Source: Streptomyces lydicus
Lineage (GTDB): Bacteria; Actinomycetota; Actinomycetes; Streptomycetales; Streptomycetaceae
Assembly (NCBI RefSeq): GCF_001729485.1
Contig: NZ_CP017157.1
Coordinates: 3,472,001-3,536,000 of the forward strand
Direction of reading: 5' to 3'
DNA length: 64,000 bases
Both the position numbers and the translations under genes were made by a program. This document shows, piece after piece, positions 16,665-25,317 of this stretch. Position 1 is the first letter of the stretch; each line of letters opens with the position of its first letter. Below the pieces are notes generated by a model that made no database searches, was not told where the DNA came from, and worked only from the letters and a program-made list of their open reading frames with translations.

Positions 16665-17666
16665 GTGCGCACCCGCCACGTCTTCCACGCCGTCGACTCC
16701 CACACCGAGGGCATGCCCACCCGGGTCATCACCGGCGGCGTCGGCACCATCCCCGGCGCCACCATGGCCGACCGCCGGCGCCACTTCGCCGAGCACCGCG
16801 ACGACCTCCGCACCCTGCTGATGTACGAGCCGCGCGGCCACGCCGCCATGAGCGGCGCCATCCTCCAGCCGCCCACCCGGCCCGACGCCGACTACGGCGT
16901 CCTCTTCATCGAGGTCTCGGGGTTCCTGCCGATGTGCGGGCACGGGACGATCGGCGTGGCCACCGTCCTGGTCGAGACCGGCATGGTGGAGGTGCGCGAA
17001 CCGGTGACGACCGTGCGGCTCGACACCCCCGCCGGACTGGTCACCGCCGAGGTGCGGGTGCGGGACGGCGCGGCCACCGCCGTCACCCTCACCAACGTCC
17101 CCGCGTTCTGCGCCGCACTGGACCGCAAGATCACCGTCCCCGGATACGGCAGCATCGGCTACGACCTCGCCTACGGCGGCAACTTCTACGCCGTCGTCCC
17201 GCTCGACAGCGTCGGACTGCCCTTCGACCGGGCCCGCAAGGACGACATCCTCGCCGCCGGGCTGGCGCTGATGGACGCGGTCAACGCCACCGACCGGCCG
17301 GTGCACCCCGAGGACGACCGGATCGGCGGCCTCAAGCACGTCTACTTCGCCGCGCCCGGGTCCGACGCCACCCGCTCCCGGCACGCCATGGCCATCCACC
17401 CCGGCTGGTTCGACCGCTCGCCGTGCGGCACCGGCACCTCGGCCCGGATGGCGCAGCTGCACGCCCGCGGCGAACTGCCGCTGCACCAGGACTTCGTCAA
17501 CGAGTCGTTCATCGGGACGGAGTTCACCGGCCGGCTCGTCGGGGAGACCACCGTCGGCGGGCTGCCGGCCGTCGTCCCCACCGTCACCGGGCGCGCCTGG
17601 CTGACCGGCACCGCCCAGTACTTCCTCGACCCGGCCGACCCCTTCCCGGCGGGCTTCCGGCTCTGA
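16665..17666 (+). CDS. 4-hydroxyproline 2-epimerase (proline racemase family)
   Basis: The 333-residue protein has both catalytic cysteines of the family: C91 in MCGHGTIG and C254 in SPCGTGTSA. Two cysteines mark true epimerases/racemases; the related dehydratases have a threonine or serine instead of one. The enzyme would convert trans-4-hydroxy-L-proline to cis-4-hydroxy-D-proline, the substrate of the dehydrogenase upstream. The GTG start follows GAGAGGAG and lies 13 bp after the deaminase stop, so it is the fifth gene of the operon. Confidence 0.9.
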   Translation: MRTRHVFHAVDSHTEGMPTRVITGGVGTIPGATMADRRRHFAEHRDDLRTLLMYEPRGHAAMSGAILQPPTRPDADYGVLFIEVSGFLPMCGHGTIGVATVLVETGMVEVREPVTTVRLDTPAGLVTAEVRVRDGAATAVTLTNVPAFCAALDRKITVPGYGSIGYDLAYGGNFYAVVPLDSVGLPFDRARKDDILAAGLALMDAVNATDRPVHPEDDRIGGLKHVYFAAPGSDATRSRHAMAIHPGWFDRSPCGTGTSARMAQLHARGELPLHQDFVNESFIGTEFTGRLVGETTVGGLPAVVPTVTGRAWLTGTAQYFLDPADPFPAGFRL

Positions 17667-17705
17667 CCGCGCGGCGGCGGCACCGGGCACTGCCAGGCGG
17701 TTTGC

Positions 17706-17722
17706 GTAACGTGACATTGTAC
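17706..17722 (+). promoter_or_regulatory. Candidate GntR operator before its own gene
   Basis: GTAACGTGACATTGTAC is an imperfect palindrome (GTA-N3-TG-A-CA-N3-TAC) centred 56 bp before the gntR start, in an A/T-rich patch. It matches the reverse complement of a site before the collagenase gene at 14 of 17 positions and the site before the dehydrogenase operon at 12 of 17. Autoregulation of this kind is common for FCD-type GntR proteins. Confidence 0.55.
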
Positions 17723-17769
17723 GCTGGCACTCCGCGCCGACTCGCAGGGCCATACGGAGGGCCACCACC

Positions 17770-18486
17770 ATGGGTGAACTCAAGCACCGCAGCCTGATCA
17801 CCGCTCAGGAGCGGCTGCGCGACCAGGTCGCCCACCAGCTGCGCGCCGCCCTGATCGCCGGCGAACTCCGGCCGGGGGCCGTCTACTCGGCGCCCGGCCT
17901 CGCGGCGGACTTCGGCGTCTCCGCCACCCCGGTGCGCGAGGCGATGCTCGATCTGGCCCGCGAGGGGCTGGTCGAGCCGGTGCGCAACAAGGGTTTCCGG
18001 ATCACCGAGGTGAGTGAGCGCGACCTCGACCAGTACACCGAGATCCGTGCGCTGATCGAGGTCCCGGTCGTCGGCCGGATCACCCGCACCGCCACCCGCG
18101 AACAGCTGGAAGCGCTCCGGCCGGTCGCGCTGGAGATCGTCACCGCCGCCCGCGCCCACGACCTCATCGGGTACCTGGAGGCCGACCGCCGCTTCCACCT
18201 CGAACTGCTGGGCCTGAGCGGCAACGACCGCCTCGTCGAGACGGTGGGCGAGCTGCGCAAGCGGTCCCGCCTGTACGGCCTGACCCGCCTCGACGAGCAC
18301 GACCAGCTGCTGCCGTCCGCCGAGGAACACCTGGAGCTGCTCGACGTGATGCTGACCGGGGACGCCGCGGCGGCCGAGGCGTGCATGGCCCGTCACCTGG
18401 GCCACGTCCGCTCCCTGTGGGCGCAGGGCCGCGAGGAGACGCCCGCCCCGCCCGCGCAGCGCCGGCCGGCGGCCCGTCAGGGCTGA
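17770..18486 (+). CDS. GntR-family regulator, FCD subfamily
   Basis: The 238-residue protein has an N-terminal winged helix-turn-helix (LRDQVAHQLRAALIAGELRPGAVYSAPGLAADFGVSATPVREAM) and a C-terminal FCD effector domain. The latter includes metal-ligand-type residues in YLEADRRFHLELL and MARHLGHVRSLW. FCD regulators usually repress operons for amino-acid or sugar-acid use and release DNA on binding the substrate. A GGAGGG ribosome site precedes the ATG. Standing between the hydroxyproline operon and the collagenase gene, it most likely senses hydroxyproline or an intermediate and controls both. Confidence 0.87.
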   Translation: MGELKHRSLITAQERLRDQVAHQLRAALIAGELRPGAVYSAPGLAADFGVSATPVREAMLDLAREGLVEPVRNKGFRITEVSERDLDQYTEIRALIEVPVVGRITRTATREQLEALRPVALEIVTAARAHDLIGYLEADRRFHLELLGLSGNDRLVETVGELRKRSRLYGLTRLDEHDQLLPSAEEHLELLDVMLTGDAAAAEACMARHLGHVRSLWAQGREETPAPPAQRRPAARQG

Positions 18487-18612
18487 TCGCCCGCACGGGG
18501 GTTGACGGGGCGTCTGTGAGAGTCGGTCGCCCCGGGCGGCCGTGGGCGGGCTGATCCGGGTCGGGCCGTGAGGGGGAAACTTTACCCGGGCCCGGTTCCT
18601 GAAGGGTTGTCA

Positions 18613-18629
18613 GTGCAATTTCACATTAC
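18613..18629 (-). promoter_or_regulatory. Candidate GntR operator before the collagenase gene
   Basis: Read on the minus strand, GTAATGTGAAATTGCAC matches the site before gntR at 14 of 17 positions. It is centred 95 bp before the collagenase start. The flanking DNA (18600-18645) is unusually A/T-rich for this region and probably contains the collagenase promoter. Confidence 0.5.
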
Positions 18630-18715
18630 TATGTTACGGGTCACACCTCGTGGAGTGATGGCGGCACCCCTCGCCCCTCACCCACCCAACCCCCCACCCC
18701 CTCCTGGAGGTTCAG

Positions 18716-21058
18716 GTGTCCCCTTCGCGTACCCGACGCAGACTCCTGCTGACCGCGACCCTCGTCGCCACCCTCGCGATGCCGTTCGTCCAGACCGCCG
18801 GGGCGGCACCCCGCGGGACGGCGCCGGCCGCCCCCGCCCGGCAGCCGCACCCGGCGCCCCGGACCGCCGACCGGACCGCCGGCGATCCCCACGACCGGGC
18901 CCAACGCCTGTCCCGTACACCCCGGTTCAGCGCCACACCCGCACCCGCGCCCCGCGCCGCCACGACCGACGGCCGCATACCGGGCCCGCAGACCGGCCCC
19001 GCCGCCCCCGGCCACCGGGCCGCACCCGCCGTCGCCCCCTGCACCCTCGACGGGGTCACCGGCCTGAACCCCGAGCAGTTCGCCGACTTCCTCGCCGACC
19101 CGGCCGTCACCGCCGACGGCTGCCTGCGCGACCTCATCTGGACCTGGGACCCCCGGCTGGCTCCCGTCATGTCCGACGCCCATGTGCAGGCCGTCGCCCG
19201 GCGCATCGCCGCCCTCGCCGCCTCCCACGACGGCACCGACGCCGGCCACCTCTACGAGATGTTCACGTACCTGCACGCGGTGGCCTACCAGGACTTCTCA
19301 CACGACGAGATCGACACCACCGACACCCCGACCGTCACCGCGGTCCGCCGCGCGGTCGACGCCTTCGGCGCCGCCGCCCACACCTTCGACGTGACCCGGA
19401 CCAACGCCGACACCCTGCGCGAGGCCCTGTACGCCATCAGCGGGCCGGGCGGACGCCAGTACCAACTCGGGCTGATCCAGCGGGTCCTGGCCACCCTCGA
19501 CGCCGCCCACCCCGCCACCCACAAGGACCCGGCCTGGGGCAACGCCGCCCTCGCCGCCCTCTCGGTGAACTACCTGGGCGTCTACCCCGGCAACAAGGAC
19601 ACCGCCTTCCGGGCCGCGGTCGTCGCCGACCCCGCCTACCGCGCCGCCTTCAAAGCCTTCGCCGATTACACCCACCTCAAGGGCACCGCCAACGCCTGGG
19701 CGGTCCGCGACGCGCTCGGTGAATACGGTCGCTTCGGCCAGATCGACTCCCTCAAGCCGGCGATCGTCACCGACCTCGGGGCCCTCCTGACCACGACCGT
19801 GCGCAACTTCGGCGAGGGCAGCGACCCCTGGGCCAAGGTCGTCGGCTGGCTGGGCACCTTCGACGCCTGTAAGCCCTACGGCGTCTGCAAGACCGACATC
19901 GAGAAGCGGATCTTCCCGTACACCTACTCCTACGACAACGGCGCCATCAAGGTGCGCACCGCCCTCGACCGCGCCACCGTCGACCAGCTGTACTACGCGT
20001 CCAAGCAGGTCAAGGCCCAGTTCCACCGGGTGCTCGGGACCACCGAACCGCTGGCCGGCGACCCCAACACCACGCTCACCATCGTCCTGTACGCCTCGCG
20101 CGCCGACTACGAGGTCTACCACCCGCTGCTCACCGGGATGGGCACCAACAACGGCGGCGTCTACATCGAGCAGGGCGCCACCTTCTACACCTACCAGCGC
20201 CGCGTCCCCCAGGACTCCAGCCTCACCCTCGAAGAGCTCTTCCGGCACGAGTACGTCCACTACCTCAACGGCCGGTTCGCCGTGCCCGGTTCCTTCGGCG
20301 AGGGCCCCTGGTACGAGGGCGACCGCACCACCGCCATGGACGAGGGCAGCGCGGAATTCTTCGACGGCTCGACCCGTGACGACGGCATCGCCGTACGGCG
20401 GTCACTCGTCCGCGACATCATCGCGGACACCGCGGGCGGCACACCGCGCATGAGCATCAACGCCTTCCTGCACGCGACCTACGACCACGACGGCTTCCGC
20501 TTCTACTCCTACGCCGGGACGTTCTTCGAGTTCCTGTGGCGCGAACACCCCGCCAGGCTGCAGGAGATGTACCGGTACCTGCGCGCCGACGACCCCGCGG
20601 GCTTCGACGCCTGGCGCACCCGGCAGAGCACCGACGCCGCCCTCCAGCAGCAGTACGACGCCTTCCTCGACGCCCAGATCGCCCACGTCGACGACCTCTT
20701 CGTACCGCACACCGCCTTCACCCCCAACGGCAGCCTGACGTACGCCGACGTCGCCGGGGTGCGCGCGGCCTTCGCCTCGGCCACCGCCGCCACCCCCGCC
20801 TGCCAGGACAACGGCGACCCGGCCCACGGCCGCTTCCTGTGCACCGGCCGGATCACCGCCAACCTCAGCGACTCGACCAGCCCCGACCAGGTCTTCAAGG
20901 ACATGTCGGAGACCGTCGACTACTTCCTGCTCGACCGCGCCCGGCCCGCGGCGAACAACCTCGCCGACATGAACTGCACCTTCGGCCCCACCACCGTCTG
21001 GTCCTCGGGCCGAGCCGGCACCGCGGACTACAGCTGTGAGGGACCGCTGCGGCGCTGA
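18716..21058 (+). CDS. Secreted microbial collagenase (peptidase family M9)
   Basis: The 780-residue preprotein opens with a signal peptide (RTRRR, a hydrophobic stretch and AGA, cut near residue 30). A proline/alanine-rich propeptide-like segment, a collagenase activator-type helical domain and the M9 peptidase domain follow. Zinc site: HEYVH at 511-515, with the downstream glutamate in DEGSAEFF (about 543). The end has cysteine pairs and an NxxS-rich domain (about 690-780) in place of the PKD/CBD repeats of clostridial enzymes. It degrades native collagen outside the cell. The GTG start follows a GGAGG site. Adjacent hydroxyproline genes and a shared operator-like site tie it to use of collagen as food. 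Confidence 0.9.
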   Translation: MSPSRTRRRLLLTATLVATLAMPFVQTAGAAPRGTAPAAPARQPHPAPRTADRTAGDPHDRAQRLSRTPRFSATPAPAPRAATTDGRIPGPQTGPAAPGHRAAPAVAPCTLDGVTGLNPEQFADFLADPAVTADGCLRDLIWTWDPRLAPVMSDAHVQAVARRIAALAASHDGTDAGHLYEMFTYLHAVAYQDFSHDEIDTTDTPTVTAVRRAVDAFGAAAHTFDVTRTNADTLREALYAISGPGGRQYQLGLIQRVLATLDAAHPATHKDPAWGNAALAALSVNYLGVYPGNKDTAFRAAVVADPAYRAAFKAFADYTHLKGTANAWAVRDALGEYGRFGQIDSLKPAIVTDLGALLTTTVRNFGEGSDPWAKVVGWLGTFDACKPYGVCKTDIEKRIFPYTYSYDNGAIKVRTALDRATVDQLYYASKQVKAQFHRVLGTTEPLAGDPNTTLTIVLYASRADYEVYHPLLTGMGTNNGGVYIEQGATFYTYQRRVPQDSSLTLEELFRHEYVHYLNGRFAVPGSFGEGPWYEGDRTTAMDEGSAEFFDGSTRDDGIAVRRSLVRDIIADTAGGTPRMSINAFLHATYDHDGFRFYSYAGTFFEFLWREHPARLQEMYRYLRADDPAGFDAWRTRQSTDAALQQQYDAFLDAQIAHVDDLFVPHTAFTPNGSLTYADVAGVRAAFASATAATPACQDNGDPAHGRFLCTGRITANLSDSTSPDQVFKDMSETVDYFLLDRARPAANNLADMNCTFGPTTVWSSGRAGTADYSCEGPLRR

Positions 21059-21078
21059 CGCGGTGCGGCCGGCGCCGT

Positions 21079-23493
21079 TCAGGGGTCCGGCAGATCGAGC
21101 CGCCGGGTCGTACCCGGTGCGATGCCGAACGACCGCTCCCGCAGCCGCACCCGCACCGCCGCGTTCTCCGACTCCGGCACCGCGATCCGCACCTGCTCGG
21201 CGTGGATGCGCAGGTCGATGTCCCAGTGCTGGCGGAAGCGGATGCGCACGGCGAACTTCGACAGCTGGGGGAGCGGTGCCGGGTCCAGCCACAGGGTCCG
21301 GTCGCGGGTCTCCAGACCGGTCAGGCCCCGCTGGACCAGGTCCAGGGTGCCGGCCATCGCGCCGAGGTGGATGCCCTCCGCGGTGGTGCCGCCCTGGACG
21401 TCCGCGACATCGCCGGTCAGCGCCTCCTCGCAGTACGTCCAGGCGTCGGGCCGGTGGACCCGGGCCAGGACCCAGGCGTGGACCAGGGCGCTGAGGGTGG
21501 AGCCGTGGCTGGTGCGGCGCAGGTAGTAGTCGACGGTGTCGCGCCAGATGTCGTCGTCGAGCGGACAGCCCAGCCGGCGGAAGACCGTGGCGAGTTCCGC
21601 CGGTGAGAAGAGATAGCCGAGCATCAGCACATCGGCCTGCTTGGAAGCCTGGTAGTGATTGACGGTGTCACCCTCGGCCTCCAGGATCCGGTCCAGCCGC
21701 CGGATGTCGCCGTAGCGCTGCCGGTAGCCGTCCCAGTCGAGCTCGGCCAGGTCCTGGTAGCCCGCGAACTGGCTGATCACACCCTGGTGGTAGGGAACGT
21801 GCAGCAGACGGGAGACGTCCTCCCAGCGCTCCGGCTCGTCGGGGGTCAGCTCGATCCGCTCGTAGAGCTGCCGCCGATGGGCCTCGGGAAGGGTGTGGCA
21901 CAGTTCCAGCGCGCGCACCAGCACCCAGGCCGCCGTGACGTTGGTGTACGCGTTGTCGTCCACGCCGGGTTCCGCCGCCCCCGGGTAGCCGTCGTGGTAC
22001 TCGTCGGGGCCGACCACCCCGCGGATGCGGTACCGGCCGAGGACGGGGTCCCAGAGCGCGGCGGACGCCCAGAACCGCGCGATCTGCAGCAGCATCTCGG
22101 CGCCCCTGGTGTGCAGGAACTCCGTGTCGCCGCTGGCCTGTCCGTACTGCCAGACGTTGTAGGCGATCGCCGAGCCGACGTGGTGCTGCAGCCGCGAGAA
22201 ATCGGGCAGCCAGCGGCCGGAGCGGGGATTGAGATGGAGCTCCTGGGTCTCCTCACGGCCGTCGCCGGCGCTCTGCCACGGGTACATCGCGCCCGCCCGG
22301 CCCGCCTGCGCCGCCGCGTGGCAGGCGGCCGGCAGCCGCCGGTAGCGGTAGGTGAGCAGCGCCCGCGAGACCTGCGGCAGGTGCAGGTTCAGGAACGGCA
22401 GCACGAACAGCTCGTCCCAGAACACGTGCCCGCGGTACGCCTCCCCGTGCAGGCCCCGCGCCGGCACCCCGACGTCGAGCTCCGCGGTGTGCGGCGAGAG
22501 CGTCTGCAGCACGTGGAAGAGGTGCAGCCGCAGGATCCGCCCGGCGTCCCCGGGCACCTCCAGCTTCGCCTGCCGCCACAGGTTCTCCCAGGCCCGCCGG
22601 TGCGAGGCGAGCAGCTGACGGAAGTGCGCGGCCTGCACCACGCAGTCCACCGCCGCGTGCCGGGGGCTCTCGATCGCCGGGTCACGGGAGGTGTACAGGG
22701 CCACCGTCTTGTCGACCACCGCCGTCGCCCCCGGCGCGAGCGGCAGCGTCAGCGCGTGAGCGGCCCGGAGCACGGTCAGCCGGGGCCGGGGCGTCACCCC
22801 CCGCCCGGGGGTGGCCCGGATCCGCTCGGCCAGCGCGATCCGGATGTCCGAATCGACGGTCCGGCAGCTCAGCCACACCGTGTCGGCCCCCTCCGCGCCG
22901 GTCTCCCACCCCCGCAGATGCTGATCGGCCAGACCGCGGTACCGCGCGACGCCGGTGTTGCGGACCGCGCCGTCGAGGCACGACTCGACCTCCACCTCAC
23001 CCGCCCACCCCTCGGCCGTGAACGACGTGCGCTGCAGGGCCAGATGGGGCTCGCTCATGTGCACCAGGCGGCGCTGCTCCACGGTCAGCCGCCGGCCGTC
23101 CTCGTCCTCGTAGACCGACGACCGGCTCAGGGTGCCGTGCCGCAGGTCCAGGGTCTGCCGGTGCGCCGTCAGATGGGCGTGCCCGGGGTGCAGCCAGGGC
23201 CCCGGCCCCGCGTCGCTGGGCAGGATCCGGTACCGCAGCGGCAGCCAGTTGGGCAGGTTGACCATGTCCTCGTTCTCGACGGCGCGGCCCGCCACCGTGG
23301 AGGTGAGCCGGTTGTAGCAGCCCGCCGCGTAGGTGCCCGGGTAGTGCGCCGGCCCGGAGAGCACCTCGCAGGCCGCGCCGCGGGTGACGAAGTAGCCGTT
23401 GCCCAGGGCGCAGAGCGTCTCGCGCAGCCGTTCCGCGTTCGCGTCGTACCCCTCGTACGTCCAGGTCCAGGCGCGGGTGCCGGCGGTCGGCAT
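21079..23493 (-). CDS. Glycoside hydrolase family 65 disaccharide phosphorylase
   Basis: The 804-residue protein starts with ALGNGYFVTRGA, the N-terminal beta-sandwich of GH65. The general acid is probably E498 in GPDEYHDG. Late motifs YQASKQADV and RRTSHGSTLS (phosphate-binding loop) mark a phosphorylase rather than a hydrolase. Such enzymes cleave maltose, trehalose, kojibiose or similar sugars with phosphate to beta-glucose 1-phosphate and glucose. It overlaps a beta-phosphoglucomutase gene by one base at ATGA, which would channel beta-glucose 1-phosphate into glycolysis. Which disaccharide is used cannot be told from sequence. Confidence 0.88.
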   Translation of the reverse strand: MPTAGTRAWTWTYEGYDANAERLRETLCALGNGYFVTRGAACEVLSGPAHYPGTYAAGCYNRLTSTVAGRAVENEDMVNLPNWLPLRYRILPSDAGPGPWLHPGHAHLTAHRQTLDLRHGTLSRSSVYEDEDGRRLTVEQRRLVHMSEPHLALQRTSFTAEGWAGEVEVESCLDGAVRNTGVARYRGLADQHLRGWETGAEGADTVWLSCRTVDSDIRIALAERIRATPGRGVTPRPRLTVLRAAHALTLPLAPGATAVVDKTVALYTSRDPAIESPRHAAVDCVVQAAHFRQLLASHRRAWENLWRQAKLEVPGDAGRILRLHLFHVLQTLSPHTAELDVGVPARGLHGEAYRGHVFWDELFVLPFLNLHLPQVSRALLTYRYRRLPAACHAAAQAGRAGAMYPWQSAGDGREETQELHLNPRSGRWLPDFSRLQHHVGSAIAYNVWQYGQASGDTEFLHTRGAEMLLQIARFWASAALWDPVLGRYRIRGVVGPDEYHDGYPGAAEPGVDDNAYTNVTAAWVLVRALELCHTLPEAHRRQLYERIELTPDEPERWEDVSRLLHVPYHQGVISQFAGYQDLAELDWDGYRQRYGDIRRLDRILEAEGDTVNHYQASKQADVLMLGYLFSPAELATVFRRLGCPLDDDIWRDTVDYYLRRTSHGSTLSALVHAWVLARVHRPDAWTYCEEALTGDVADVQGGTTAEGIHLGAMAGTLDLVQRGLTGLETRDRTLWLDPAPLPQLSKFAVRIRFRQHWDIDLRIHAEQVRIAVPESENAAVRVRLRERSFGIAPGTTRRLDLPDP

Positions 23494-24254
23494 CAGTCCT
23501 CCCCGGCCGTCAGCAGCTCGCCCGGGTCGGCCACCACCACGTCGGCGCCACGGCGGCGCAGCGCGGCGGCCGCGGCCCGTCCCGCCGTCCGGTCCACGCC
23601 GACCACCAGGCCGAAGCCACCGCGCCGCCCCGCCTCGACGCCGGCGAGTGCGTCCTCCACGACAGCGGTGTCCCGGGGCGGGACACCCAGCCGGCGGGCC
23701 GCCTCCTCGAAGAGCGCCGGGTCCGGCTTGCCCGGCAGCCGCAGCCGGCGGGCCGCGTTGCCGTCCACCACCGCGTCCAGCAGCGGCAGCACCCCCGCCG
23801 CGGCCAGCAGCGCGGTGGCGTGCCGGGACGCCGACACGGCGGCGCGCGGCATCCGCTCCTGCCGCAGCACCCGCAGCAGCCGGACGGTCCCGGGCCAGAC
23901 CGTGACGCCGCCGGCCTCCAGACGCGCGGTGAACAGCTCGTCCTTACGTGCCGCGACGGCGTGCACGGTGTCCGTGCCCGGCGGGTCGCCCTCCTCGCCC
24001 AGCGGCAGGTCCAGGCCCCGGGCGGCCAGGAACGCCGCCGCGCCGTCCAGCCGCGCGCGGCCGTCGACGTGCCGCAGGTAGTCCTGCACCGGGTCGAACG
24101 GGCGCTGCCCGCCCGCGGCCGCCAGCGCGGGGTCGAAGGCGTCCTTCCAGGCCGCGGCATGGACGCGGGCGGAGTCGGTGATGACTCCGTCCGTGTCGAG
24201 GACCACGGCCCCGATCGAGTGCAGGCACCCGGCCAGGGACGGCACACCGGTCAT
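23493..24254 (-). CDS. pgmB: Beta-phosphoglucomutase (HAD superfamily)
   Basis: The 253-residue HAD hydrolase-fold protein has the nucleophile motif LDTDGVITD (D20, D22), a cap domain with DGRARLDG, AVSASRHA (motif II serine), KPDPALF (motif III lysine) and VVEDALAGVEAG (motif IV). That set is standard for beta-phosphoglucomutase, which turns beta-glucose 1-phosphate into glucose 6-phosphate through the 1,6-bisphosphate. It is the first gene of a two-gene operon with the GH65 phosphorylase. Its ATG at 24254 faces a universal stress protein gene. Confidence 0.87.
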   Translation of the reverse strand: MTGVPSLAGCLHSIGAVVLDTDGVITDSARVHAAAWKDAFDPALAAAGGQRPFDPVQDYLRHVDGRARLDGAAAFLAARGLDLPLGEEGDPPGTDTVHAVAARKDELFTARLEAGGVTVWPGTVRLLRVLRQERMPRAAVSASRHATALLAAAGVLPLLDAVVDGNAARRLRLPGKPDPALFEEAARRLGVPPRDTAVVEDALAGVEAGRRGGFGLVVGVDRTAGRAAAAALRRRGADVVVADPGELLTAGED

Positions 24255-24303
24255 GGCGACGTTCCGTTCGTCGGTGTCCTTCCATGTCACCACGGGTCGG
24301 CGC

Positions 24304-24333
24304 CCGGGGCGCGCCCCGGACCGCCGGCCGTCC
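24304..24333. promoter_or_regulatory. Two abutting palindromes in a divergent promoter region
   Basis: CCGGGGCGCGCCCCGG (24304-24319) is a perfect 16-bp palindrome. It is followed by GGACCGCCGGCCGTCC (24318-24333), palindromic at 14 of 16 positions. They lie in the 154-bp gap between pgmB and the UspA gene. The second resembles a DosR/DevR box in its GGAC/GTCC ends but has 8 rather than 4 central bases. GC-rich palindromes arise by chance here, so confidence is low. Confidence 0.25.
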
Positions 24334-24408
24334 CTGGCGGGCCCGTCGGGGCGGGGTGACGATGGAGGGGCCACCGGGAACCCGGCGACCGAGGAAGGCG
24401 GTGCGGCC

Positions 24409-25296
24409 ATGGAACGGCCCCTGGTCGTGGGCGTCGACGGCTCGGACTCCGCCCTCCGGGCACTCGACTGGGCGGTGGACGAGGCGGCGCTGCACGGGCT
24501 CGGGCTGCGGGTGGTGCACGCCAGCACCTGGGAGCGGTACGAGGGGCCGGCAGCCGCCGGGGACCAGGAGGACACCGGGGAGCGGGGGCTCGCGGAGGGC
24601 ATCGTCGGCGCCGCCGTGGAACGGGCCCGGTGCCGCAACCCGGCCCTCCGGGTCGACGCCGAGGTCCTGGCGGACGACGCGGTCAGCGCCCTGCTGCGGG
24701 AGGGCAACCTCGCCTCCCTGCTGGTCCTGGGCTCCCACGGGCACCGCGAACTCACCGGCCTGCTGCTGGGCTCGGTCGGCCCGGCGGTGGCGGCCCGGGC
24801 CCGGTGCCCGGTCGTCGTGGTGCGGGGCGACGCGGCCGGCCTCGCGGGGGAGCACCGCTGCGTCCTCCTCGCGGTGGGCGAGCCGGGGGAGAGCGCGGAG
24901 GCGGTGCGCTTCGCCTTCCGGGAAGCGGCCGCCCGGGGATGCATGCTGAAGGCGGTACGGGCCTGGCACGGCCCCGCCCACGAGCGGACCGGCCCGTCCG
25001 CCGGGGTGGCCGACAGCTACCACGAGCGGCGGGCGACCGAGCTGATCGACCGGGCGCTGGACGAGGTGGCCGCGGCGCATCCGGCGGTGCGGGTCCGCCG
25101 CACCGCCGTGGCGGGGCCGGCGCACAAGGTGCTGGTGCACCGCGCCGCCGCCGCGGACCTGCTGGTCATCGGCTCGGGCCGGCACCACGGCTATTTCGGG
25201 CTGCCGCTCGGCCGGCTGGCGCACTCCGCCCTGTGCCACGCCGCCTGCCCCGTGGCGGTCGTCCCGCAGCGCGATCAGGGCGCCCCCGACGGGTAG
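24409..25296 (+). CDS. Universal stress protein, tandem UspA domains
   Basis: The 295-residue protein contains two UspA domains, residues about 4-145 (VVGVDGSDSALRALDWAV ... LGSHGHRELTGLLLGSVG) and 148-290 (ending GSGRHHGYFGLPLGRLAHS). Each has the G-2x-G-9x-G-S/T type ATP-binding motif in full or slightly altered form. Tandem UspA proteins respond to hypoxia and stationary phase in actinomycetes. The ATG is preceded by GAGGAAGG. The gene runs opposite to pgmB and converges on pncB, next to a minus-strand stress block that has its own tandem UspA gene. Confidence 0.88.
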   Translation: MERPLVVGVDGSDSALRALDWAVDEAALHGLGLRVVHASTWERYEGPAAAGDQEDTGERGLAEGIVGAAVERARCRNPALRVDAEVLADDAVSALLREGNLASLLVLGSHGHRELTGLLLGSVGPAVAARARCPVVVVRGDAAGLAGEHRCVLLAVGEPGESAEAVRFAFREAAARGCMLKAVRAWHGPAHERTGPSAGVADSYHERRATELIDRALDEVAAAHPAVRVRRTAVAGPAHKVLVHRAAAADLLVIGSGRHHGYFGLPLGRLAHSALCHAACPVAVVPQRDQGAPDG

Positions 25297-25317
25297 CGGG
25301 CCTGCCGCGGCACCGGG

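Noticed and set aside
14282..16876. An 864-codon open frame on the minus strand across the hydroxyproline operon
   Set aside because: High GC keeps antisense frames open. It has no recognisable domain and lies opposite well-supported enzymes.
24255..24408. DosR/DevR box before the UspA gene
   Set aside because: GGAC and GTCC are present but 8 bp apart instead of 4, and the outer G/C and T-rich flanks are missing.
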